The notes below the pieces were generated by a model, which was given only the letters and a program-made list of their open reading frames with translations, did not search any database and had not been told where the DNA came from. DNA of 52,126 bases, taken from NCBI GenBank assembly GCA_015056305.1, contig SVGO01000004.1:1-52126 (forward strand), read 5' to 3'. How positions within the stretch are numbered: position 1 is the first letter of the stretch; each line of letters starts with the position of its first letter. This document shows, piece by piece, positions 15,872 to 23,641 of this stretch. The translations under genes and the position numbers were made by a program. This DNA is from Clostridiales bacterium. GTDB taxonomy: Bacteria; Bacillota; Clostridia; Christensenellales; Aristaeellaceae.

Positions 15872-16656
15872 TACTCATAAACCTCCCTGTGAAAGCTCTC
15901 GCGCATCTCGTCTGCGCTCATATCACTGAACAGGAACAGCTCCCGGCGGTCGTCGCCGCCCTGGAAGGAGCTGAGCATCGTCACGGCCGCCAGGGCGTTG
16001 AGGTTCGTATCCATGTTATCCAGCAGCTTCTTGCCCAGGCCCATCAGGTTCGCGCCGCCGGAGCTGCGCAGGCCCTGCTTGAGCAGATCCATAAAGACCA
16101 TGTAGCTGCGGTTCTTCTCGGCGTAATCCTCTTCCAGGCGGATCTTGACATAGGTGAGCACGTTTTCGCTGGTCAGCGCATTATCGCCCGCCCAGGTGCC
16201 CAGAATCCTGGCCTCTTCTTCATTGAGCCAGGTGCTCAGCATGCCGATCTCATCGACCAGCTCCGGCAGCGTATTGAGCTCCATCGCGACATAAGTGCTC
16301 ACGTTCAGATCGAGCAGACTGTTGACCGTGCGCGCAACGAGCAGACCGCGGCTCTTGGGTGCGCCCAGCGCATACACCTCGCCCAGCGCCACCTCGCCGA
16401 CCTCGGGGAGATTCACCAGCGTGTCGCATTCGATCTGCGTCATCACGCTGCGGCCGGTGCGGCTGTTGACAGAGGCGATCATCAGCGTATCGGTCACGCC
16501 GCCGTCCTGCATAAGCACGAGGATGTTGTTCACGTTTTTATCCAGATTGCGATTGAGCACCATGTCGCGCTTGGTCACGGTGATCTCGCCCATGGCGCAC
16601 GCGCACACGAGCACAAGGCACAGCATCAGCGCCAGCGCGGAAATGATCTTCTTCAT
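15871..16656 (-). CDS. Secreted LCP-like (LytR/CpsA/Psr) protein, catalytic residues altered
   Basis: 261 residues. Hydrophobic signal/anchor at 1-22 (MKKIISALALMLCLVLVCAC). The LCP core is recognisable in NILVLMQDGGVTDTLMIASV (compare NILLLGTD...SDTMMI) with SRTGRSVMTQIECDTLVNL after it, and in LDLNVSTYVAMELNTLPELV. LCP enzymes transfer undecaprenyl-linked polymers to peptidoglycan and use an arginine in the PRDT motif; here the same place reads ECDT, so that Arg is lost. This suggests a divergent, perhaps non-catalytic member. It sits between gtrA and proA in one operon. Family assignment is by pattern and moderate. Confidence 0.7.
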   Translation of the reverse strand: MKKIISALALMLCLVLVCACAMGEITVTKRDMVLNRNLDKNVNNILVLMQDGGVTDTLMIASVNSRTGRSVMTQIECDTLVNLPEVGEVALGEVYALGAPKSRGLLVARTVNSLLDLNVSTYVAMELNTLPELVDEIGMLSTWLNEEEARILGTWAGDNALTSENVLTYVKIRLEEDYAEKNRSYMVFMDLLKQGLRSSGGANLMGLGKKLLDNMDTNLNALAAVTMLSSFQGGDDRRELFLFSDMSADEMRESFHREVYE

Positions 16657-16668
16657 CGGTTTAACTCC

Positions 16669-17154
16669 TTACTTCTTGAAAATGAACAGCTTGGAGAACA
16701 CGTAGTTGGCGATGATGACCACGATATTGGTCAACAGCTTCATCACCAGATCGTTCATGCCCAGCAGCTCGACGGTCACAAACATCAGCACGGTTTCCAT
16801 GCCCAGGGAGACCAGGCGCATCGCAAAGAAGCTGGCAGCCTCCTTGACCAGCGCGCCCATGCTCTCGCAGTGGGTATGGAAGACGAACGCCTTATTGACC
16901 ACATAGCCAAAGGCCACGGCGACCACCCATGCCGTCCACGTACCGGCCATAACGCCAAGGCCCAGCCAGCGCGTCGCCACGAAGTAGACGACGTAATTGA
17001 CCACGGTCGTCGCCACACCGGCGAACAGATACGCCACCAGCTCGGTATTGTTCCACAGCTTCTCGCACAGTCCGCCCAGCTTCGGGGAGACCTTGCCAAT
17101 CAAACGGATCACAAAACGCGCCAGGGCGTCGATCCAGCTCCAGATCAGTTTCAT
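16669..17154 (-). CDS. GtrA-family membrane protein
   Basis: 161 residues with four transmembrane helices (about 36-58, 62-85, 97-120, 128-152). Family motifs: YLFAGVATTVVNYVVYF, AFGYVVNKAFVFH and NYVFSKLFIF at the end. GtrA-like proteins are thought to flip or present lipid-linked sugars for cell-surface glycosylation. First gene of the gtrA - LCP-like - proA operon, directly behind a near-consensus promoter. Confidence 0.93.
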   Translation of the reverse strand: MKLIWSWIDALARFVIRLIGKVSPKLGGLCEKLWNNTELVAYLFAGVATTVVNYVVYFVATRWLGLGVMAGTWTAWVVAVAFGYVVNKAFVFHTHCESMGALVKEAASFFAMRLVSLGMETVLMFVTVELLGMNDLVMKLLTNIVVIIANYVFSKLFIFKK

Positions 17155-17216
17155 ATGTTGATTTCCTCAATTGCAAGTAATTCCGCGGCTGCATAATGCC
17201 CCACGTTAACGATGTC

Positions 17217-17245
17217 ATTATACCACGATAAGCAATAAGGGTCAA
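17217..17245 (-). promoter_or_regulatory. Promoter of the gtrA operon
   Basis: Minus strand TTGACC (17240-17245), 17 bp, TATAAT (17217-17222). Confidence 0.9.
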
Positions 17246-17290
17246 TGTGCGCAAAGGCTGCAGGTTTGACTTCTTTTTGCCGCTCTCCAC

Positions 17291-17319
17291 TTCCCTTTTG
17301 GCACAGAATGTCGTATAAT
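17291..17319 (+). promoter_or_regulatory. Promoter of the OPRT-like gene
   Basis: Perfect -10 TATAAT (17314-17319) with a weak -35 (TTCCCT, 17291-17296) at 17 bp; 50 bp before ATG 17369 with TGGAGG. Confidence 0.6.
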
Positions 17320-17368
17320 TAACGATTGAAAGAAAACACACCAAGACACATATATGGAGGTCTGAACC

Positions 17369-18223
17369 ATGGAGAACCCGATCATTTCCTGGCTGTTTGA
17401 AACCGACGCCGTTCGCGTCTGCCCCGAAGGTCAGCCGTTCTGGTATACGTCCGGCAAGCTCGGCCCGTTCTATATCAACACCCAGTTCCTCTACGGCAGC
17501 GAGGCCGCGGCCAACGCACTGCTGAAGACCATCGAAGAGGCCTGCGCCGGCGAGAAGCTCGCGTTCTATGACAAGGTCTGGGCGGATATCTCCGCGCAGC
17601 TGGAGTCCTGCCCGATCTTCTCCCAGCTGATCGATCTGCTGACCGAGGAAGCCCGCAAGCTGGACATCGACTTCGTCTCCGGCGGCGAGCGCCGTGACTT
17701 CTTCTTCTCCATGCCGGTCGCCAAGAAGCTGGGCCTGGGCCACCTGTCCATCTTCAAGGATCTCTCCTGCGTCTATACCGACGAAAATGGCGTCTCCATG
17801 GACCCGGCCGAGGCGAACCTCGCCGGCAAAAAGAGCGTGCATATCGCCGACCTGATCACCGTCGCCTCCTCCTACATCCGTGCATGGATCCCGGCCGTTG
17901 AGGCGCTGGGCGCGAAGATCGCCTACTCCCTCGCCGTGGTCGACCGCGATCAGGGCGGCAGCGACATTCTGGCCAAGGCCGGCTGCCCGCTGACCACGCT
18001 CATCACCATCAAGCCGGAGCTCTTTGAGCAGGCGAAGGCGCTCGGCCGCGTGACTGACGCGCAGGTGGAGCTGGTGAACTCCTTCATCGCCGATCCGGAC
18101 AAGTTCATGCATGACTTCCTCGTTGCCCATCCGGACTTCCTGGCAAACGAGATCGCCAAGGGCGGCAAGAGCGCCCAGCGTGCCGAGCTGTGCATCGCCA
18201 GCGGCTTTGCCCCGAAGGGCTGA
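17369..18223 (+). CDS. Orotate phosphoribosyltransferase-like protein
   Basis: 284 residues; GGAGG 9 bp ahead of the ATG. PRTase features: FWYTSGKLGPFYIN near the N-terminus (OPRT TSGxxSP-like), DFVSGGERRDFFFSMPVAKKL (about 104-124) in the place of the PRPP-contact strand, and HIADLITVASSYIRAWI followed by a VEALGAKI strand in the place of the PRPP loop, though the loop lacks the classical DDVxTTG acid pair (ADLIT instead). At 284 residues it is longer than PyrE (about 210), with a C-terminal helical extension (SFIADPDKFMHDFL). Similar proteins are annotated as OPRT in Clostridia. No other pyr gene is in the window, so a role in UMP synthesis is uncertain. Confidence 0.75.
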   Translation: MENPIISWLFETDAVRVCPEGQPFWYTSGKLGPFYINTQFLYGSEAAANALLKTIEEACAGEKLAFYDKVWADISAQLESCPIFSQLIDLLTEEARKLDIDFVSGGERRDFFFSMPVAKKLGLGHLSIFKDLSCVYTDENGVSMDPAEANLAGKKSVHIADLITVASSYIRAWIPAVEALGAKIAYSLAVVDRDQGGSDILAKAGCPLTTLITIKPELFEQAKALGRVTDAQVELVNSFIADPDKFMHDFLVAHPDFLANEIAKGGKSAQRAELCIASGFAPKG

Positions 18224-18257
18224 GCCCTTTTGCACTACGCTTCGCCTTGCTTCTAAT

Positions 18258-18297
18258 GGCATCATTCGGGCGGAAGGCCCTCTGATGCCCTGCTTTT
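18258..18297 (+). terminator. Terminator of the OPRT-like gene
   Basis: GGCATCA (18258-18264) pairs with TGATGCC (18283-18289), with an inner GGGC/GCCC pairing, followed by CTGCTTTTCC. Confidence 0.65.
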
Positions 18298-18317
18298 CCA
18301 GCTTAAAAAGCTGTGCG

Positions 18318-18668
18318 ATGCTGAATATGAACATCATTTTGAAACACATCGGAAAAAGCGCAGACGATCTGCGCTTTTTCATTACCAAAGGCGGGCGGCA
18401 CGCCGGCGGCGTCACCGTGCACAGCGTGAAAGCACCGAGCTTTTCCTACGGGATCGTGATCGCGAAGGATATGCGCAGGAAAGGGATCGCAAAAGCTGCG
18501 CTGCCCCTGCTCTTTGAAGCGATGAGGAATCGAGGATTTTCTATTGCCGTCGTGCAGATCGCGCCGGACAATGCTGCGTCGCTGGCGCTGCACAAGGCGT
18601 TGGGGTTTGAAATGACTGTTCAGGATACCGATGCCGTTACGATGGAACTCACGATCGATCAGTCGTAA
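18318..18668 (+). CDS. Short GNAT acetyltransferase-like protein
   Basis: 116 residues from ATG 18318 (an ATG at 18327 is equally possible; neither has a good ribosome binding site). The acetyl-CoA region is clear: SYGIVIAKDMRRKGIAKAAL (motif A; the usual R/QxxGxG/A reads RRKGIA) and IAPDNAASLALHKALGFEM (motif B). The N-terminus is shorter than in typical 140-170-residue GNAT enzymes. A perfect 13-bp hairpin with A- and T-runs (18352-18380) lies inside codons 12-21, looking like a bidirectional terminator. Either the gene is intact and carries a transcription-attenuating hairpin, or its 5' end was lost and replaced. Substrate unknown. Confidence 0.6.
   Translation: MLNMNIILKHIGKSADDLRFFITKGGRHAGGVTVHSVKAPSFSYGIVIAKDMRRKGIAKAALPLLFEAMRNRGFSIAVVQIAPDNAASLALHKALGFEMTVQDTDAVTMELTIDQS
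18352..18380. terminator. Perfect terminator-like hairpin inside the GNAT frame
   Basis: GAAAAAGCGCAGA-CGA-TCTGCGCTTTTTC, 13 bp without mismatch, with the A-run and T-run of a bidirectional terminator. Lies 55 bp behind the OPRT-like terminator and within the open frame of the GNAT gene. Confidence 0.6.
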
Positions 18669-18707
18669 ATGCGCAATATGGATATTTAGTTCATTAAGTT
18701 GGGGATC

Positions 18708-18773
18708 GCCGCCTGCGGGCGTGACCTCATCCGTCACGGCTGACGCCGCGCCACCTTCCCCATAGGGGAAGGT
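18708..18773 (+). repeat. Family D hairpin repeat (D1)
   Basis: CCTCATCCGTCACGGC..., then CCTTCCCC-ATA-GGGGAAGG. With D2 it forms an inverted pair around a 58-bp unique centre. The 473-bp gap 18669-19141 holds D1, D2, A6 and a terminator, and no gene that I can support. Confidence 0.8.
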
Positions 18774-18831
18774 CTCCTTACTACACGGGTAATACAATCT
18801 TTGATTTGAAAGAAACATTCCAACAAGATTT

Positions 18832-18897
18832 GCCTTCCCCTATGGGGAAGGTGGCAGTCCGAAGGACTGACGGATGAGGTCCCCGGCCGCAGCCGGA
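18832..18897 (-). repeat. Family D hairpin repeat (D2)
   Basis: Minus strand CCTCATCCGTCAGTCC-TTC-GGACTG, then CCTTCCCC-ATA-GGGGAAGG. Inverted partner of D1. Confidence 0.8.
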
Positions 18898-18998
18898 TCA
18901 TTCGTGCAGACATTCTATCCAAGTGTATCAGAATCAAAAGCGTCGCCTATCGGCTCCTGTTTGATTCCCGCTTATCTTGCGCTTCGCGCATGGGAACG

Positions 18999-19072
18999 TT
19001 GGGCTGCCGCCCAAACCTGCTTGAGGGATTTCATCCCTCAAACTCCCTTCTTCGCTTCGCGCCGGTTTTAAG
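18999..19072 (+). repeat. Family A hairpin repeat (A6)
   Basis: TTGGGC-TGCC-GCCCAA, TTGAGGGAT-TTC-ATCCCTCAA, then CTCCCTTCTTCGCTTCGCG. Confidence 0.85.
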
Positions 19073-19105
19073 TTCCCTTACTGCGCACTCTCTCCCTTTT
19101 GCAAG

Positions 19106-19136
19106 CAAAAAGGACTGTCATTCGACAGTCCTTCTT
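19106..19136 (-). terminator. Terminator of the CHAP-like gene
   Basis: AAGGACTGTC-ATTC-GACAGTCCTT; on the minus strand followed by TTTTGC. It ends the exopolysaccharide gene run. Confidence 0.85.
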
Positions 19137-19141
19137 TCATA

Positions 19142-19900
19142 TCACCACGTCGCGCCAAAACCCGTGATATACCATTCCTTATTATGCAGGGTATACTGGC
19201 AGTTCTCGCGCGTGATCTCCGCCTCCGGTACCACGGACATGTTAAAGTATTTCTTCTTCGGCGTCGCGTCGTAGCGGTAGTTCATGCGTTTGATCGTCGA
19301 GTTCACATTGCCCTCGATTGTTGTCATCTCATACAGTCCGTCGCCCAGCTCCGTCACGCTCTCCACGATGCCCACGTGCGTGTAGGGCGTGGAGCCGCGC
19401 TTGCCGTAGATCACGATATAACCCGGCTTGGGAATCGCTTCCATCTTGTCCGCCTGCTGCCAGCGTCCGTGCGCGTCAAAGACGTAATACACGTTGCCCA
19501 CGCGGCCCTCCATCGCGGAGATGACATCGTCCGCCGCCACGCTGACGTCCTGCTTATGCTTGATCAGCTGCACGCCGCTGTGCTGCGCGCAATAGATCTG
19601 GAACACCGAGCACCAGCCGATTTCGCGGTCGTCGTGATAGTACCACTGCGTGTACTCGTTCGCCTTGGGCAGCTTTTCAAAGGGATGCTTCTCAAACTGA
19701 GCGCGCGCAAAGAGTACGAAATTCTTCGCCTCCAGCGGCATATCTGCCGGGAACTCGAGGTCATACGCCTCCAGCTCGCCCTCCGCCTGCGTGGCGATCG
19801 CCTCGGGCGGAATCTCCATATTCGCCGGCGCCGTGTCCGCCAGAGCGCCGCTGCCAAGCAGGAGCGCGCAAGCGAGGAGCGCCATGATGAGTCTCTTCAT
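19142..19900 (-). CDS. Secreted CHAP-like (NlpC/P60-superfamily) protein
   Basis: 252 residues from ATG 19900 (MKRLIMALLACALLLGSGALA), giving a signal peptide cut after ALA (about 21). The papain-like core shows the catalytic Cys in IGWCSVFQIYCAQHSGV (about 97), the His in TPYTHVGIVESV (about 183) and TTIEGNVNS as the polar third residue. This is the CHAP amidase/peptidase layout, usually cutting peptidoglycan amide bonds; no separate wall-binding domain is present. Last gene of the minus-strand exopolysaccharide run, with repeat A7 between it and the glycosidase-like gene, so it may also be made separately. Confidence 0.8.
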   Translation of the reverse strand: MKRLIMALLACALLLGSGALADTAPANMEIPPEAIATQAEGELEAYDLEFPADMPLEAKNFVLFARAQFEKHPFEKLPKANEYTQWYYHDDREIGWCSVFQIYCAQHSGVQLIKHKQDVSVAADDVISAMEGRVGNVYYVFDAHGRWQQADKMEAIPKPGYIVIYGKRGSTPYTHVGIVESVTELGDGLYEMTTIEGNVNSTIKRMNYRYDATPKKKYFNMSVVPEAEITRENCQYTLHNKEWYITGFGATW

Positions 19901-19914
19901 TTCAGAGTCCTTTC

Positions 19915-20050
19915 GTGGGCTGCCGCCCACACCCGCCTGGGGACTGCATCCCCAGACCCCAGCTCGGGGAACTGATCCCCCGAACCCCCTTCTTCGCTTC
20001 GCGGCGGCTTAAAGCCGTCTTGTAGGGGAGGGGCTCTGCTCCTCCCCAAA
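19915..20050 (+). repeat. Family A hairpin repeat (A7), extended
   Basis: GTGGGC-TGCC-GCCCAC, CTGGGGA-CTGCA-TCCCCAG, a third TCGGGGA-ACTGA-TCCCCCGA (one bulge), then CCCCCTTCTTCGCTTCGCG. A further segment, TTGTAGGGGAGGGGCTCTGC, is similar to GAGCAGAGCCCCGCCCCTAC near 3518, so the copy extends to about 20050. Confidence 0.8.
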
Positions 20051-20079
20051 CGACGTTCTCCATCCGCCCGCAGGCCACG

Positions 20080-21903
20080 TTAGTCGCCCATGACCAGTGA
20101 GAGCGTGCCCTCAATCGGATACGCCTTGCCCTCGCCCTGCTCAATCACAATGGCATGCCAGCCCGGTTCGCTGCACGAAATCGTATAGCGGCACTGGCTG
20201 GGCGAAATGCGCTCGCTTTCAAACGCCACAGCCGCGCTGCCGATGGTCATATTCTCGACCTTCCAGCCGTCCCAGCCGATGGGCGTATGCGGCGCAAAGG
20301 CGATCGTCTTGCCCGCCGCATTCGGCTTGATGCCAAACAGGCTCTCGGTCATCGGCCAGATGAAGCCCGCCGCGCTGCGCGCGCTGAGCAGCACGCTGCT
20401 TTCCTCCGGTTTCATCGCGCCCGGCATGCCCGGCGCGCCCGCCTTCGCCATCGTGCTCAGGCAGCCGATCATCTGCTCCACATGACCCGCGCGGCCGTGC
20501 CACGCAGCCAGCTCGGCCAGCGGCGCATTCTCCTTCATGACCGCCTTCTCAGCGGGCGCAATGCGCTGAAGCGTATCGATCAGAGCATCGCCATCCTCGC
20601 CGCACATGCGCAGAATATACGCCTGACCGGCAATGGCAAGCTGCGTCTCGCGCACGATATCCTCGCGGATATCCTCAAAATTGCGCGTCGCGCGGCGCAG
20701 ATAGCTGATGCAAAGACCCGTTGTCGGCAGCATATCCTCGGCGAACTGCTTATCGCCCGTCCACTGAAGCACGCGATGCACCAGCGCCACAAACAGCGCG
20801 CTCTCCTTCACGCCGCCGATCTGACGGATGCGGCCGCTGCGGGAGATGCGCTTGGCCAGGCGGCCCGGCGCAAGCTGCGCTTCCTCGCTGATACGAACCA
20901 GCGTGCGCAGCATATCCTGCACCAGCATGCCGCCGCCAAGAGGCAGCAGTGCGCTCATCGCCTGCGCAAAGCCCTCGCCAAACAGAGACGGATGCTCCGG
21001 CAGATCGGTGCACAGGCCCACGCCGCCACGCGGCAGCTCGCGGGTCAGCCAATCGCCGTAGATCTTCGTCCAGTTCCAGCCGCGCTCCAGCGCCGCATCC
21101 GGCAGCGTCGCGCAGCTTTTCTCCATCAGCGCGGCCAGGCGCGCTTCCTTCTGCTCGATGAGCATGCCGGCGTTCTCGCGCAGATGCGCAAGCGCATCCT
21201 CCGCCTTCGAGCGGGAGGCATAGCCGCCGGCGACGAACAGGCGCATCGTCGCCTGCGCGCCCGCGTTCACGCGGATGCGATAGAACAGCCGTCCGTTGAC
21301 GCCCTTGCCCAGCGTATTGCCAAAGCCATAGACCGTCTGCGGCAGGTCGGCCTGCAGCACGCGGTTTTTCGTATCAGCGCCCCACACGGCATGCCACGGA
21401 TTGCGGCTGTCGCGCGCATAGAACGCCTGCGTCTTCTCGTCATATTCGCCCACGTCGCGGCCCAGTTCCATGCTGTCCTCGCCGCGCGCAGCGGCGACGG
21501 TCAGGATGTCCGTGCGCACGGTGAAGGAAACCTCAACCATGCGCGGCGCATTTTTGCCGTTTTCGATCGTCAGCTCGATCACGCAGCCGTTCACGCCGTC
21601 GGGAATATACTGGCGGCGCACAACATGCAGCCCCTGCTCCTGCATGCGGTAATGGAACGCCGTTGCCGCAGGATTCACTTCGCAGGCGTCCGCGCAAAGA
21701 AGCGGCACGTCGTCAATGGCAAAAAAGAATCCGTCGCAGACCTTCTTTTCGCCGGCCCACAGGCCGCCCATCTCGCCTTCGACATTGAATCCCTGATCCG
21801 GGAAAAGGCCGTTCTGCGCGCCGATGAGCACGGCGTGCGTACCCGCGGTCACGGCGGGCGTCTGCAGCTGATCGTAACGATACACTCTGTACGGGGAGAG
21901 CAT
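20080..21903 (-). CDS. Six-hairpin glycosidase-like protein in the polysaccharide cluster
   Basis: 607 residues; AAGGAGG 7 bp before ATG 21903. The N-terminal half (about 1-250) is a beta-rich domain with the style of GH94/GH65 supersandwich domains (YDEKTQAFYARDSRNPWHA, YGFGNTLGKGVNGRLF). The C-terminal half (about 260-530) is all-helical with repeated pairs as in (alpha/alpha)6 barrels, and the end (530-607) is beta again (PHTPIGWDGWKVENMTIGS). I see no family catalytic motif that fixes a GH number. No signal peptide, so it would act inside the cell, perhaps on a precursor or storage oligosaccharide. Next to the sugar transferase (17 bp) in the same operon. Confidence 0.7.
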   Translation of the reverse strand: MLSPYRVYRYDQLQTPAVTAGTHAVLIGAQNGLFPDQGFNVEGEMGGLWAGEKKVCDGFFFAIDDVPLLCADACEVNPAATAFHYRMQEQGLHVVRRQYIPDGVNGCVIELTIENGKNAPRMVEVSFTVRTDILTVAAARGEDSMELGRDVGEYDEKTQAFYARDSRNPWHAVWGADTKNRVLQADLPQTVYGFGNTLGKGVNGRLFYRIRVNAGAQATMRLFVAGGYASRSKAEDALAHLRENAGMLIEQKEARLAALMEKSCATLPDAALERGWNWTKIYGDWLTRELPRGGVGLCTDLPEHPSLFGEGFAQAMSALLPLGGGMLVQDMLRTLVRISEEAQLAPGRLAKRISRSGRIRQIGGVKESALFVALVHRVLQWTGDKQFAEDMLPTTGLCISYLRRATRNFEDIREDIVRETQLAIAGQAYILRMCGEDGDALIDTLQRIAPAEKAVMKENAPLAELAAWHGRAGHVEQMIGCLSTMAKAGAPGMPGAMKPEESSVLLSARSAAGFIWPMTESLFGIKPNAAGKTIAFAPHTPIGWDGWKVENMTIGSAAVAFESERISPSQCRYTISCSEPGWHAIVIEQGEGKAYPIEGTLSLVMGD

Positions 21904-21920
21904 AAGCAAACCTCCTTGGC

Positions 21921-22565
21921 TTAGTCCCTGATGACGGCAGCAATAGTAGAGAGAATCAGCCGGATATCCGCCGCCGGCGAAATCTCATGCAGATATTTCA
22001 TATTCAGCTCGATCTTGTCAGGCATGATCACGTCGATATACATGCGCTCCGGGTCGTCCGCGCCCTCGAGCATATCGTTCTCGTTGCGATAGGCGATGGA
22101 CGCATAGTCCGTGATGCCCGGGCGCACCAGCAGCACCTGACGCTGATACGGCGTGTACATGTTCACATACTTGGGCACCTCGGGCCGCGGACCCACGAAG
22201 CTCATCTCGCCGATGAACACATTGATCAGCTGCGCCAGCTCATCCAGCTTCGTCTTGCGCAGCAAGCGGCCCATGCGCGTGATGCGGTTGTCGCGGCCGA
22301 CGGTGATGGCAAGCCCCTTCTTGTCCGCATCGACGACCATCGTGCGGAATTTGAAGATGCGGAATTCCTTGCCGTCTTTGCCTACGCGCACCTGACGATA
22401 GAACACGGGGCCCGGATCGTCGATCCTGATCGCCAGCGCGATCAGCAGCAGCACCGGCCAGAGCACGGCGAGCGCGCAGCCGGAGATCACGATATCCATC
22501 GCACGCTTGAGTGTAAGCTGCAACTTTCGCTTTTCCAGCACCGCAGCGATATCCATATTCTGCAT
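21921..22565 (-). CDS. Initiating sugar-phosphate transferase (WbaP/PssY type)
   Basis: 214 residues from ATG 22565 (AAAGG 9 bp ahead); an upstream in-frame start at 22598 is less likely. Bacterial sugar transferase domain: KRAMDIVISGCALAVLWPVLLLI (re-entrant membrane helix), DDPGPVFYRQVRVGKDGKEF, FKFRTM, TRMGRLLRKTKLDELAQ and MSFVGPRPEVPKYV. It attaches the first sugar-phosphate to undecaprenyl phosphate, starting repeat-unit assembly of a surface polysaccharide. It is the monotopic, short (C-terminal only) form. Confidence 0.95.
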   Translation of the reverse strand: MQNMDIAAVLEKRKLQLTLKRAMDIVISGCALAVLWPVLLLIALAIRIDDPGPVFYRQVRVGKDGKEFRIFKFRTMVVDADKKGLAITVGRDNRITRMGRLLRKTKLDELAQLINVFIGEMSFVGPRPEVPKYVNMYTPYQRQVLLVRPGITDYASIAYRNENDMLEGADDPERMYIDVIMPDKIELNMKYLHEISPAADIRLILSTIAAVIRD

Positions 22566-22594
22566 ATTCTGAATCCTTTCGGAAAACTCTCTTT

Positions 22595-23617
22595 TCAAAC
22601 CCTATCAAAAACGTAAGTAAACAGGAAACACATCGCAAACGCCATCCTGTGTTTCATCAGGAAAAGGCGCATTGCCAGCTTCGGCGGGAAGGACAGCGGC
22701 CTCACGTCCTTAAACCAGCGGCGCACGTCCTCCCGATTCATATATGCCCGTGCCTCACGCACCCGCGCAAAAAAGCCATACGGCGTGCCGGGATAGCACA
22801 GATTGCGCACCGCCGTCACGGCCATCTTGCGCCGGCGGATTGTCATGCGACGCACGCACTCGCTCTGATCCGCAAGCAGCGCCTCGATCGCGTCATTGGA
22901 CAGATCGTGGCTTTTCGGCACATGCGCGCTGTAGCGCTTGGTGACGCTACCGCCATGGAACCGGTAGTGATAATATGCCTCGTCCACCGCGACGGCGGCT
23001 CTGCTTTCGAGCATACATTCGATAATAAAGAGCAGATCCTCCGCATAGCGGATGTCCTCGCGGAAGCGATGCTTTTTGAGCACCTCGCGCCGGAACAGAT
23101 TGCGCGGCGTATAGCCTGACAGCGGCAGCTCGTCCGAGTCATTTTCCTTGGAGAGCATCGCCGGGATCAGCGTTTCACGGATCGATGCTTCATCAAAGCG
23201 CGTGCCCGTGGCAAAGCCCAGCGGCACGTTTTCCGTCTTATGGGCATAGTCCTTGAACACCCGGCAGAACGCGATATCCGCGTCGTGCTCGATGGCCATG
23301 GCGTACAGCCGCGCATACATCTGCGGCTCTAACCAGTCGTCGCCGTCGCAGAAGATCACATATTCGCCCGAAGCCATCTCGATGCCCGCATTGCGCGCAG
23401 CGGAGACGCCCCGGTTCTTTTCAAAAGCGATCACATGAATGCGCTCGTCCTTCGCCTCGTATTCCCGCAGGATCGCAAGCGAATTGTCCGGGCTGGCGTC
23501 GCAGACGAAGATCATCTCGATCTCCTGCATCGTCTGTGCGCGCAGGCTGTCTATGCATTCGCGCAAAAACGCCTCGCAGTTATAGATCGGAATGATGACC
23601 GAAACCTTCGGTTGCAT
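22595..23617 (-). CDS. GT2-family glycosyltransferase
   Basis: 340 residues. GT-A fold: VSVIIPIYNCEAFLRECID at the N-terminus, FVCDASPDNSL (first Asp), KNRGVSAARNAGIE, and the DxD-like FCDGDDWLEP at about 92-101. C-terminal half has YAEDLLFIIECML, the usual ED acceptor-side motif (EDLLF), and a basic end with no membrane anchor. Adds one sugar to the lipid-linked repeat unit; sugar unknown. It lies 30 bp upstream of the sugar transferase. Confidence 0.93.
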   Translation of the reverse strand: MQPKVSVIIPIYNCEAFLRECIDSLRAQTMQEIEMIFVCDASPDNSLAILREYEAKDERIHVIAFEKNRGVSAARNAGIEMASGEYVIFCDGDDWLEPQMYARLYAMAIEHDADIAFCRVFKDYAHKTENVPLGFATGTRFDEASIRETLIPAMLSKENDSDELPLSGYTPRNLFRREVLKKHRFREDIRYAEDLLFIIECMLESRAAVAVDEAYYHYRFHGGSVTKRYSAHVPKSHDLSNDAIEALLADQSECVRRMTIRRRKMAVTAVRNLCYPGTPYGFFARVREARAYMNREDVRRWFKDVRPLSFPPKLAMRLFLMKHRMAFAMCFLFTYVFDRV

Positions 23618-23641
23618 GGATTCATTCCTCCACTGTATTGA

